From: Bacteroidota bacterium
GTDB taxonomy: Bacteria; Bacteroidota; Bacteroidia; Chitinophagales; Chitinophagaceae
NCBI GenBank assembly: GCA_023426425.1
Contig: JAFAAT010000212.1
Location: forward strand, 1 to 16,242
Length of the DNA: 16,242 bases
Reading direction: 5' to 3'
Shown: one piece after another, positions 1 to 6,334 of the stretch
How positions within the stretch are numbered: position 1 is the stretch's first letter
How the letters are laid out: the number at the start of each line of letters is the position of its first letter
The notes under the pieces: model-generated
The model's database searches: none
What the model saw: the letters and a program-made list of their open reading frames with translations, nothing else
Told to the model about the DNA's origin: nothing
Made by a program: the position numbers and the translations under genes

Positions 1-170
1 GACCAGTATTCTGTGACTTCATAGATACGTAGCCCTGTGGTTTCCTTGAATTGTGCGGTAGTCACCGGTATTTTATGCTGTTCCACTGCCCGCAGCATAC
101 ATTCGCTCCATAAGGGCTCGGTATCAAGCAACAATCCGTCCATGTCAAACAGCACAGTATTGATCATCAT
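1..170 (-). CDS. HAD-family sugar-phosphate phosphatase (HxpB/YniC-like), 3' end outside window
   Basis: Read on the minus strand from an ATG at 170, the frame gives about 56 residues and runs off the left edge of the window. It opens with the HAD motif I, FDMDGLLLDTEPLW, in which D9 is the expected nucleophile and D11 the general acid of a DxD phosphatase. The following TTGLRIYEVTEYW stretch resembles the hexitol phosphatase/2-deoxyglucose-6-phosphatase subgroup (HxpB, formerly YniC). Such enzymes remove phosphate from sugar or sugar-alcohol phosphates in the cytoplasm using Mg2+. A second ATG directly follows at 167, so the start is uncertain by one codon. The gene is divergent from the M16 operon at 287, with about 116 bases between the two starts. 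The HAD family is clear; the substrate is inferred and could be beta-phosphoglucomutase-like instead. Confidence 0.82.
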   Translation of the reverse strand, partial: MMINTVLFDMDGLLLDTEPLWSECMLRAVEQHKIPVTTAQFKETTGLRIYEVTEYW

Positions 171-286
171 AATAGGTTGAGTTGCAAATATCTGTCCGGT
201 GGGGGAGATTTTGGGTGAAAACTTTTGCAGAAACCCTGATTTGATGCGGTTTAGGACTAAATTAGCGCCCTAAAACAGATCAGATT

Positions 287-1621
287 ATGAGGCCAAAAGC
301 TTTACTAGCCTTGTTTCTGGCTGCGTCTTTTTTCACCGCGAAGACTGATGCCCAGACAACAAACATCAAATTTGAGGAATACGATCTTCCGAATGGACTG
401 CACGTAATTCTTCATCAGGACCGTGCCACTCCTATCGTTGCCGTATCCGTTATGTACCATGTGGGATCTAAAAACGAAGATCCTGAACGTACAGGTTTCG
501 CTCACTTTTTCGAACACCTGCTGTTCGAAGGCAGCGAAAATATCGGTAGAGGCGAGTTTATGAAACTGGTACAGGCAGCAGGTGGCCAACTCAATGCCAA
601 TACCAGCCAGGATAGAACATTTTATTATGAAGTACTTCCTTCCAATCAGCTGGAGCTTGCCTTGTGGATGGAAGCTGAGCGGATGTACAAAGCCAAAATT
701 GACACCATCGGAATCGAGACGCAACGGAAGGTGGTCAAAGAAGAGAAGAAGCAACGATATGACAATACGCCCTATGGTCAGTTACTGAGTGTGGTATTTG
801 AAAATGCATTTACAACGCACCCTTACAGATGGACACCGATCGGTAAAGAGCAATATATTGACCAGGCAACTCTTCCAGAGTTCATGGATTTCTATAAAAC
901 CTTCTATGTGCCCAATAATGCCACTCTGGTAATTGGTGGAGACATTGACATCCAGCAAACAAAGAACTTTGTTGCAAAATATTTTGGTTCCATTCCCAAA
1001 GGCACAAAGCCTATCCCACGTCCCACTGAAGTGGAGCCAGTGCAAACAGAAGAGAAGCGCGTCAACTTCTACGACAACGTGCAGCTTCCTGCAGTCATTC
1101 TTGCTTATCACACTCCCAAACTGGGAAGCGAAGATTTCTATGCGCTCCAGTTAGTTAACCAGTTACTGTCTCAGGGCAAAAGTTCCCGCCTTCAAAAGGC
1201 CATTGTAGACGAACAGCAAAAAGCATTGGCTGTAGGTGCATTCGCCATTCCTAACGAAGATCCGGGAGTTGCCATGATGTATGGTATAGCCAACGCAGGT
1301 GTTAGTCCCGAGGAACTTGAAAAATCCATGCTCGCTGAAGTGGAAAAGGTTACCAACAACCTGATCTCTGACGAGGAATACCAGAAATTGATCAACCAGG
1401 CTGAAACTGATTTCGTACAGCAGAATCAGCGGGTGCTTGGCGTCGTTGAAAATCTTGCTACTTACCACACCTTCCTCGGAGATGCCAATCTTATCAACAC
1501 GGAACTGGAGCGTTACAGGAAGCTCACCAAAGAAGATCTGCAGCGCGTAGCGCAGAAATACTACAGCAAGAACAACCGACTGGTTGTGTATTATTTACCT
1601 AAATCGATGGAGCAGAAGTAA
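287..1621 (+). CDS. M16-family zinc peptidase, catalytic (HxxEH) subunit, exported
   Basis: This 444-residue protein is an M16B insulinase/processing-peptidase-like metallopeptidase. An N-terminal signal peptide (about residues 1-22, ending near TDAQ) predicts export to the periplasm or envelope. The inverted zinc motif HFFEH lies at residues 73-77: H73 and H77 are zinc ligands and E76 is the catalytic base. The third ligand is expected about 76 residues later and is E153, within VVKEEKKQ. The C-terminal M16 half is present but lacks the substrate-binding Arg/Tyr pair: the aligned positions are V307 and L314 in the segment after R301. That matches subunits that work only as a heterodimer. The next gene starts 26 bases downstream and supplies the missing pair, so the two are very likely co-transcribed and act together, probably degrading peptides. 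A near-match to a -7 box (TAAATTAG, 258-265) lies 21 bases before the ATG. Confidence 0.93.
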   Translation: MRPKALLALFLAASFFTAKTDAQTTNIKFEEYDLPNGLHVILHQDRATPIVAVSVMYHVGSKNEDPERTGFAHFFEHLLFEGSENIGRGEFMKLVQAAGGQLNANTSQDRTFYYEVLPSNQLELALWMEAERMYKAKIDTIGIETQRKVVKEEKKQRYDNTPYGQLLSVVFENAFTTHPYRWTPIGKEQYIDQATLPEFMDFYKTFYVPNNATLVIGGDIDIQQTKNFVAKYFGSIPKGTKPIPRPTEVEPVQTEEKRVNFYDNVQLPAVILAYHTPKLGSEDFYALQLVNQLLSQGKSSRLQKAIVDEQQKALAVGAFAIPNEDPGVAMMYGIANAGVSPEELEKSMLAEVEKVTNNLISDEEYQKLINQAETDFVQQNQRVLGVVENLATYHTFLGDANLINTELERYRKLTKEDLQRVAQKYYSKNNRLVVYYLPKSMEQK

Positions 1622-1647
1622 ATATCAGCTAACCGGTAAAAACTACA

Positions 1648-3747
1648 ATGATGAAAAAACTAACACTTTCCATATTAGCATTGTCCTGTGTTCTATTTAG
1701 TTATGCACAGAACAGCAACAACAGCGTCAGACCCAAACCTGGTCCCGCACCTGAAATTACTCTGGGTAAGACAGAGAGCTTTACCCTGCCCAACGGATTG
1801 AAAGTATTCGTGGTGGAGAATCATAAGCTTCCCTCTTTCTCGGCTTCCGTGCAGCTTGATATCCGACCAGAGCTGGAAGGAAATATGGCTGGCTACCGTG
1901 AAATGATGTCTGAACTACTTACCAGTGGCGCAAAGACAAGGTCTAAAGACCAATTGAATAAGGAAATCGATTTCATAGGAGCAACCATCAGTGCATCCGA
2001 CGAAGGAATCTACGCAAGTGGACTGACTAAACATCAGACCAAAATTTTTGAACTGATGGCAGACATCCTGATGAACGCTCAGATCAGTCAGGAAGAACTT
2101 GACAAAGTAAAAACACGTATGCTGTCTGGCCTCGAAGCTGAAGAGAATGAGCCGGACGCTATGCTGAACAAGGTCAGCGCAGTACTGAACTACGGCAAAA
2201 AACATCCTTATGGCGAGGTAGTTACCAGGGAGACTGTGAACAACATCACTCTGGATCGCGCTCGTAAATACTACAGTACCTATTTCCGCCCGAACGTTGC
2301 CTATATGGCTATCGTGGGTGACGTAACCATTGCGCAGGTAAAGCCACTGATTGAGAAATACTTTGCCAGCTGGCAAAAAGCCACCGTGCCAGTAGCTGCT
2401 TACAGCAACCCTCAGGCTCCAACCTCCCGCAAGGTAGCTTTCGTGCCTCGTGAGGCCGCTGTGCAGAGCGTCATCAACATTACCTATCCCGTCGACCTTA
2501 AGCCAGGTGCACCAGAGGTGATCAAAGCTAAAGTGGCTAACTCTATTCTCGGTGGTGGCTCCAACGGTCGCCTGTTCCTGAACTTGAGGGAAAAACACGG
2601 CTGGACTTATGGTTCGTATTCTTCTATCAGCCAGGATGAGCTCAAAGGGTCTTTTACTGCTTATGCGAAAGGCCGCAACGCTGTGACCGATAGCTCTGTT
2701 GCAGAAATGATCGCGGAGATGAACAAGCTACGCAATGAAAAAGTAAGCAAGGAAGAGCTGCAGAACCACATCACTCATATGTCTGGTTCTTTTGCTATCG
2801 GCCTTGAAAATCCCGCTACGGTAGCTCAGTACGCTATCAACATTGAGCGCTACAACATGCCGAAGGATTACTACAAGAATTACCTGAAGAACCTTGCTGC
2901 AGTGACTGCAGATGATGATCAGGCAATCGCCAAAAAGTATGTCAACCCTGACAAAGCATATGTAGTAGTGGTTGGTAGTAAGGATGAAGTGCCTGCTACT
3001 TTGAAAAGGTTTGATACTGACGGGAACATAGAATACTATGACACCTACGGTAATACGGTCGAAGCTGCTGTGTCAACTGCTGCTCCTGCAAACATGACCG
3101 GTGACGATGTGTTGAAAAAATATATTGATGCCATTGGTGGTGCAAAAGCAATCAATGCAATCAAAGACATCAAGACTGTGAGCAAGGGAGCTATAAGCAT
3201 GGGCGGTCAAAACCTGGAGTTGGTGATTACTGAAATGAAGAAAGCACCCAATCAGATGAAAATGATGGTAGAAGGTATGGGTATGGTGTTGCAGAAGAGG
3301 GTGTTGAACGGAGATAAAGGCTATAATGAACAGCAGGGACAAAGGCAGGGCATGACTGCGGAAGATCTTGCAGATGCAAAGCAGGAAGCTGATATTTATG
3401 CTGACCTGCACCCGGAACAGTATAATATCAAACGCACCCTAAAAGGTATGGAAAAATTGAACGGCGCTGACGTATATGTGGTTGAAGCAGTTTCAGGTGA
3501 AGATGACAAGACGACGGAATACTACGATGCTAAATCCGGTTTCCTGCTCAAGACATCTACTACAAGGGAATCACCTCAGGGAAGCTTCTCAGAAGTTGTG
3601 GAATATAGCGACTACAAAGAAGTACCTGGCGCTGGTGGATACAAGATTCCTTACTCCATCAAACAATCGGTCGGCCCTCAGGCGATTAGTGCAACGGTAC
3701 AGTCCGTAGAAGTGAACAAAGGAATTCCTGCTTCTGAATTTGAGTAG
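1648..3747 (+). CDS. M16-family peptidase partner subunit (no zinc motif) with extra C-terminal domain
   Basis: This 699-residue exported protein has a signal peptide (about residues 1-20, cleavage near SYAQ) and two M16 halves over roughly residues 40-450. Where the zinc motif should be it reads YREMMSELL (residues 83-91), so HxxEH is absent and the protein should not bind catalytic zinc. The C-terminal M16 half retains NLREKHGWTY, with R314 and Y321 seven residues apart, the spacing of the substrate-gripping pair in active M16 enzymes. With the preceding gene this makes a classic non-catalytic/catalytic pair like mitochondrial processing peptidase. Residues from about 485 to 699 are an addition of roughly 210 residues beyond the usual M16B length. 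It begins DDVLKKYIDAIGG and contains TEYYDAKSGFLLK, resembling the LolA-like lipoprotein-sorting fold; that assignment is by resemblance only. ATG-ATG at the start leaves a one-codon ambiguity. A strong terminator follows. Confidence 0.9.
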   Translation: MMKKLTLSILALSCVLFSYAQNSNNSVRPKPGPAPEITLGKTESFTLPNGLKVFVVENHKLPSFSASVQLDIRPELEGNMAGYREMMSELLTSGAKTRSKDQLNKEIDFIGATISASDEGIYASGLTKHQTKIFELMADILMNAQISQEELDKVKTRMLSGLEAEENEPDAMLNKVSAVLNYGKKHPYGEVVTRETVNNITLDRARKYYSTYFRPNVAYMAIVGDVTIAQVKPLIEKYFASWQKATVPVAAYSNPQAPTSRKVAFVPREAAVQSVINITYPVDLKPGAPEVIKAKVANSILGGGSNGRLFLNLREKHGWTYGSYSSISQDELKGSFTAYAKGRNAVTDSSVAEMIAEMNKLRNEKVSKEELQNHITHMSGSFAIGLENPATVAQYAINIERYNMPKDYYKNYLKNLAAVTADDDQAIAKKYVNPDKAYVVVVGSKDEVPATLKRFDTDGNIEYYDTYGNTVEAAVSTAAPANMTGDDVLKKYIDAIGGAKAINAIKDIKTVSKGAISMGGQNLELVITEMKKAPNQMKMMVEGMGMVLQKRVLNGDKGYNEQQGQRQGMTAEDLADAKQEADIYADLHPEQYNIKRTLKGMEKLNGADVYVVEAVSGEDDKTTEYYDAKSGFLLKTSTTRESPQGSFSEVVEYSDYKEVPGAGGYKIPYSIKQSVGPQAISATVQSVEVNKGIPASEFE

Positions 3748-3769
3748 TGGAACACAGGTTTTCATTGAC

Positions 3770-3810
3770 AAAGGCTGCCGCAGGGCAGCCTTTGTTCTTT
3801 ATTGTTTTTG
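3770..3810 (+). terminator. Rho-independent terminator of the M16 operon
   Basis: A perfect 10-bp stem (AAAGGCTGCC at 3770-3779 with GGCAGCCTTT at 3784-3793) encloses a GCAG tetraloop. A T-rich tail on the plus strand runs to about 3810. It begins 23 bases after the M16 stop codon. On the minus strand the hairpin follows the small gene ending at 3799 but has no T-run, so it mainly serves the plus strand. Confidence 0.88.
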
Positions 3811-4035
3811 ATAGTTTTCGAGGCGCTCTGCCACGTAAGCTTCCAGCGGAACAGGAATATCAATCGCCTCTGTTCCTATTGCCGCATATCTGCCAATATC
3901 TGAGTTGAAGGCGAAGATGTACTCCTTATCCCCATAATTGACTTTAAACCGCTTTTCATTGTTGAAGTCGAAAGGGGTGGCCTTTACTGAGTAGGGTACA
4001 CCATCTATCACAGTAGTTACATCAAAAGTCTGCAT
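3799..4035 (-). CDS. Small conserved-looking protein of unknown function
   Basis: A 78-residue cytoplasmic-looking protein starting MQTFDVTTVIDGVPYSV and ending LENYQKQ. It has no signal peptide or membrane segment and no cysteine. It is rich in beta-type residues early (VTTVIDGVPYSVKAT, RFKVNYGDKEYIFAF) with an acidic helical C-terminus, which suggests a small beta-sheet domain. I do not recognise the family. It lies convergent to the M16 operon, its stop overlapping the T-rich tail of that terminator. No other gene follows it on this strand before the M16 operon, so it would be a single-gene unit. A good minus-strand promoter match 420 bases upstream (4455-4486) would give it a long structured leader. 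The balanced amino-acid composition supports a real gene, but no family evidence is available. Confidence 0.6.
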   Translation of the reverse strand: MQTFDVTTVIDGVPYSVKATPFDFNNEKRFKVNYGDKEYIFAFNSDIGRYAAIGTEAIDIPVPLEAYVAERLENYQKQ

Positions 4036-4190
4036 TGCACGTCGTTTTCCCTTAACTGCCTAAATAAGAGTGCCAGCAGATGGAGCTGCAAGGTGACGGG
4101 TAGTACAATAAAAAATAGCTCGACTCGGCCCCCTGGGATTGAAATTTGCAGCATACAAGCGCGAAAGAAATCGGTGTTTACAAAAGAGAG

Positions 4191-4320
4191 GCGCAGGTTA
4201 GTAGCTATCGTTTTCAAGGTACGGCCAAGCACCCCAACATCAGATAAACTACGCCTGCGCTTTATCTTCACATCTGTACGATTACGTACAAAGTATCCCT
4301 GATGTTGTTATTGGTGGCCG
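4191..4320 (-). other. Structured element with mutually exclusive inverted repeats (possible RNA leader)
   Basis: Three nested or competing pairings are visible. Hairpin A spans 4191-4260: GCGCAGG (4191-4197) pairs with CCTGCGC (4254-4260), followed inward by GTAG/CTAC and TATC/GATA pairs. Hairpin B pairs 4222-4243 with 4299-4320: six bases (CGGCCA/TGGCCG) and nine bases (CAACATCAG/CTGATGTTG) are perfectly complementary, separated by internal loops of equal length, 7 bases each. B uses bases lying in the loop and inner stem of A and encloses the 3' arm of A. The 16-base inverted repeat TGTACG-ATTA-CGTACA (4275-4290) sits inside B. Such A/B competition is typical of attenuators and switches. 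The strand is inferred from the promoter at 4455-4486; the pairings themselves are symmetric apart from G-U options. Confidence 0.5.
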
Positions 4321-4454
4321 TTTCTGAAAACCGGGATTGGTATATTATAGGTTTGTATTTGACTGGATTGATATTCAACTGACAAGTTGCGTCTAAGTTG
4401 ACGGTAACCAACCTGCTATCAACGTCAAACAGTCACTGCTTTCAGTGCCGGTTG

Positions 4455-4486
4455 CAAATATAGACGATATTTTTGGAATTAAACAA
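4455..4486 (-). promoter_or_regulatory. Bacteroidota-type sigma promoter, minus strand
   Basis: On the minus strand this reads TTG (4486-4484), 21 bases, then TATATTTG (4462-4455). That is an exact match to the Bacteroidota -7 consensus TAnnTTTG with a -33 TTG at a plausible spacing. Transcription would begin near 4448 and run left through the structured element to the small gene at 4035. It is the only -7 box in the window for which I also found a -33 TTG at suitable spacing. It is a match by eye, not an experimental start. Confidence 0.5.
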
Positions 4487-4615
4487 GTCTTAATTGCCTG
4501 AGTTTCAATCAGCGCCCGGCTGAATTTTGCCAGTAAAAATCCCTGTTGGGGGTCTCGCAAATGTGGAAAACTTGTCCTGGCATAATATTCCTAATAGAGT
4601 TGCAAAGGTTTTGTG

Positions 4616-4816
4616 ATGAAAAGGACGAGTGAAAGACGAAAAAAAGCTGAAGTAATCTCATTTGATATATCTGATCTTTCTCAAACGGAACTGCGAGAGA
4701 TGTTTAGTGAACTGCCAGTCAAGTCATTGAAGCAGTGGATGAATTATTACGTGGGTAAGGAGCAGTACGAGATTTGCAAGGTCATAAAGGAGTATATAGA
4801 GCTTAAATCACGCTAA
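4616..4816 (+). CDS. Small basic/helical protein of unknown function
   Basis: A 66-residue protein starting MKRTSERRKKAEVISFDISDLSQ. A GTG at 4613 immediately precedes the ATG at 4616; the ATG is preferred. The N-terminus is strongly basic (K/R-rich over residues 2-10). The remainder (SQTELREMFSELPVKSLKQWMNYYVGKEQYEICKVIKEYIEL) looks helical with regularly spaced hydrophobics. No signal peptide, membrane segment or known domain is evident. It stands alone and is convergent with the FRG-domain gene. The helical, sensible composition argues for a real gene, and a role as a DNA- or RNA-binding or adaptor peptide is conceivable but unsupported. Confidence 0.5.
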   Translation: MKRTSERRKKAEVISFDISDLSQTELREMFSELPVKSLKQWMNYYVGKEQYEICKVIKEYIELKSR

Positions 4817-4865
4817 ACTCCTCTTGCCACTGTTACATTGGGCTCCCCATCTTCAGGGCTTGCGG

Positions 4866-4889
4866 CATGCAACGGGTAGCTGTTGCATG
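4866..4889. repeat. Perfect 8-bp inverted repeat between convergent genes
   Basis: CATGCAAC (4866-4873) and GTTGCATG (4882-4889) flank the 8-base loop GGGTAGCT. It lies in the 120-base gap between the convergent ends of the small gene (stop at 4816) and the FRG gene (stop at 4937). No T-run follows on either strand, so it is not a typical intrinsic terminator. It may block readthrough or protect 3' ends, or may be a protein-binding site. Confidence 0.5.
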
Positions 4890-4936
4890 ACATAGTCACT
4901 AATGATTATGTTCTTGTCAACTGCACCTGTAAAAAA

Positions 4937-5776
4937 TTAAGGGTCCAGGCGCCATTGTTTGTCGGAGTTTTTCTCGCTGTACCAACGTTTCAGCCAACGT
5001 GAGATGCCATCGAGGCCGGGGTACATGATCCTCTCGGAGATATTTGCCTGATCAAGCTTGTCCCGGATTTCCCATTTCAGTTGAGCCGGAATAATGATTT
5101 TCTTGTACAACCGCGGATGATTGTTCAGCCAGTCCATCTTATCTGCATCAGGATCAAGCATAAACGAGAAGAGGGCAAACTGATTGACCATTCTGTCGTC
5201 CAGAGAGGGCGGCTCCATAAACATAAATGCATTCCCATGTTTACGGGTAAAGTTTTCTATTTCAGCTAAAGAGTTTCCTATGAGTTCCTGGAGCTCGAAG
5301 CAGCTGTAGGTCAACAGGGATTTCCGGAAAATCGTGTCCTGCAGGCATTCGGGCAACATCTCTCTAACCTGTACAAAATCAACCATCCAGATCACACCAT
5401 CAAGATGGAAGGAGTCATGGAATTCTGTCATGAAATGTAGCGCCACATTCGGTGAGTAGCTCCAGTCGAGGAGCCGCGTGGGCAGTCCATGGTGCTGGCC
5501 GATTGACATCCAGTTCCAGATGTTGTCATAGTCTCCGATAATGGTATTCACCGGAGCATACTTTCTGAAATTCCTCAGAATGTGTTCTTCCACTTCCGAA
5601 GGGCGGCGCCCTATCCGTTGAAGGCTCGTCGTCAGCGTCATGTCTTTCACGGCCATCCCACGATAGGCATATCTGGAGCGGTAGCGGTCAATGTCCTGTT
5701 CATACTCCCGGAACAAAAACTCCTGAAGATCGAGCCAGTCTTCCGCCTGTAGGGTGTTTGCATCAAGCTCCAGCAT
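4937..5776 (-). CDS. FRG-domain-containing protein
   Basis: This 279-residue soluble protein carries the FRG domain, named for a conserved F/Y-R-G motif. Here the motif is YAYRGM (YRG at residues 38-40), followed by the family signature QHHGLPTRLLDWS (94-106) and SPNVALHFM. The region TTSLQR...EVEEHILRNF between them also fits the family. The FRG fold has no firmly established biochemical activity; members occur singly or fused to other domains and some are found in accessory or defence neighbourhoods. No signal peptide or membrane helix is seen. The C-terminal half (residues 130-279) includes KIIIPAQLKWEIRDKLDQANISERIMYPGLDGISRWLK, typical of the C-terminal end of full-length FRG proteins. 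The gene stands alone: convergent with the small gene to its left, divergent from the cold-shock gene to its right. The domain call is firm; the function is unknown. Confidence 0.85.
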   Translation of the reverse strand: MLELDANTLQAEDWLDLQEFLFREYEQDIDRYRSRYAYRGMAVKDMTLTTSLQRIGRRPSEVEEHILRNFRKYAPVNTIIGDYDNIWNWMSIGQHHGLPTRLLDWSYSPNVALHFMTEFHDSFHLDGVIWMVDFVQVREMLPECLQDTIFRKSLLTYSCFELQELIGNSLAEIENFTRKHGNAFMFMEPPSLDDRMVNQFALFSFMLDPDADKMDWLNNHPRLYKKIIIPAQLKWEIRDKLDQANISERIMYPGLDGISRWLKRWYSEKNSDKQWRLDP

Positions 5777-5852
5777 ATGTCCCTAAGAAGATAAAAATCA
5801 GACCATTTGGGAAACCGATGACGTACAGTAAACATTCCAAAGCAAACTCAAT

Positions 5853-5889
5853 GGCAACGTGGGCTGTCTGACCACGCGTGGATGTTGCC
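5853..5889. other. Inverted repeat/hairpin between FRG and cold-shock genes
   Basis: GGCAAC (5853-5858) pairs with GTTGCC (5884-5889), and GTGG (5859-5862) pairs with CCAC (5872-5875), leaving an 8-base bulge and a 9-base loop. The 3' side also forms a 10-base perfect palindrome, CCACGCGTGG (5872-5881). It sits 92-129 bases before the cold-shock ATG and 77-113 bases before the FRG start, so it could be an operator for either gene or part of a cold-shock leader. Confidence 0.4.
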
Positions 5890-5981
5890 CGCTCGTCTCT
5901 CAAAAAAAACGGGGAGATGCTTTCCTTTCCAGGAAATAAATTTTAATTTCAGGGTTATTAATTATTCTTTATTTATTTTTT

Positions 5982-6176
5982 ATGCAAGAAGGTACAATTA
6001 AATTCTTCAATGAGACCAAGGGTTTCGGTTTCATTAAGCCTGCAGATGGCAGTGCTGAAGTGTTCGTTCACGTGACTGGCCTCATTGACAAAGTGACCCA
6101 GGACGACCGTGTCAGCTATGAAGTGCAGGACGGTAAAAAAGGTAAGAACGCAGTGAATGTCAGGAAAATCAGCTAA
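5982..6176 (+). CDS. Cold-shock protein (CspA family)
   Basis: A 64-residue single cold-shock domain, the usual length for the family. It is a small five-stranded OB-fold that binds single-stranded RNA and DNA and melts mRNA structure in the cytoplasm. RNP1 is KGFGFI (residues 13-18) and RNP2 is VFVHV (27-31), both intact, with F15, F17, F28 and H30 as expected stacking residues. The start at MQEGTIKFFN is the canonical N-terminus. The upstream 50 bases are extremely A/T-rich. Further up is a possible stem CGTCTC/GAGATG (5894-5899 with 5914-5919), and TTTCC-A-GGAAA lies at 5926-5936. Long structured leaders of this kind control cold-shock mRNAs in other bacteria, but here that is inference. 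It is a single-gene unit; a terminator hairpin lies about 130 bases after the stop. Confidence 0.95.
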   Translation: MQEGTIKFFNETKGFGFIKPADGSAEVFVHVTGLIDKVTQDDRVSYEVQDGKKGKNAVNVRKIS

Positions 6177-6305
6177 CATCCAAAGCGCCTTACCCGCTGC
6201 TAACAGATAGGACCAGACTAATATAAATCTTCAGCTATTACCCGCAGTTACTACCTTCTGTTTAGGTGGAAAGTAAACGAGAATTATAGCGGTTGCAGAC
6301 CTTTT

Positions 6306-6334
6306 AAGACATGCCAGGTGCATGTCTTTTTTTT
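6306..6334 (+). terminator. Rho-independent terminator downstream of the cold-shock gene
   Basis: A 9-bp perfect stem (AAGACATGC at 6306-6314 with GCATGTCTT at 6320-6328) has the 5-base loop CAGGT, followed by six further T residues. It is oriented for plus-strand transcription. Its tail overlaps the stop codon of the convergent gene (6333-6335). The 3' UTR of the cold-shock mRNA would be about 150 bases. Confidence 0.88.

Larger units (their letters stand above)
4036..4615. other. Gene-poor 580-base region with minus-strand promoter and inverted repeats
   Basis: I find no convincing coding region here; the short open frames lack sensible composition and overlap the structured elements. It holds a minus-strand promoter match (4455-4486) and a 130-base block of nested and competing inverted repeats (4191-4320). 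Small hairpins also lie at 4398-4428 (TTGACG/CGTCAA) and 4434-4447 (CACTG, loop CTTT, CAGTG). The likely reading is a long minus-strand leader or non-coding RNA upstream of the 78-residue gene, plus the plus-strand promoter region of the small gene at 4616. No tRNA, rRNA or known riboswitch core was recognised. Confidence 0.55.

Noticed and set aside
1915..2598. 227-codon minus-strand open frame opposite the second M16 gene
   Set aside because: It is a shadow of a conserved coding region with no domain features.
4111..4145. GC-rich stretch resembling the 3' end of a tRNA next to a T-run on the minus strand
   Set aside because: No matching acceptor stem or anticodon arm could be found on either side.
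4191..4260. A 70-base element with a 7-bp closing stem, like a tRNA acceptor stem
   Set aside because: It lacks a T-loop (TTCRANY), a proper D-arm and anticodon arm, and the inner pairs form one long hairpin rather than a cloverleaf.
4017..4271. 84-residue minus-strand open frame overlapping the start of the small gene at 4035
   Set aside because: Its composition is erratic, it overlaps the better-supported 78-residue gene and the structured repeats, and it shows no recognisable domain.
4093..4302. 69-residue plus-strand open frame in the gene-poor region
   Set aside because: It overlaps the inverted-repeat block, has no recognisable features and is rich in Arg/Ser/Thr/Pro without any structural pattern.
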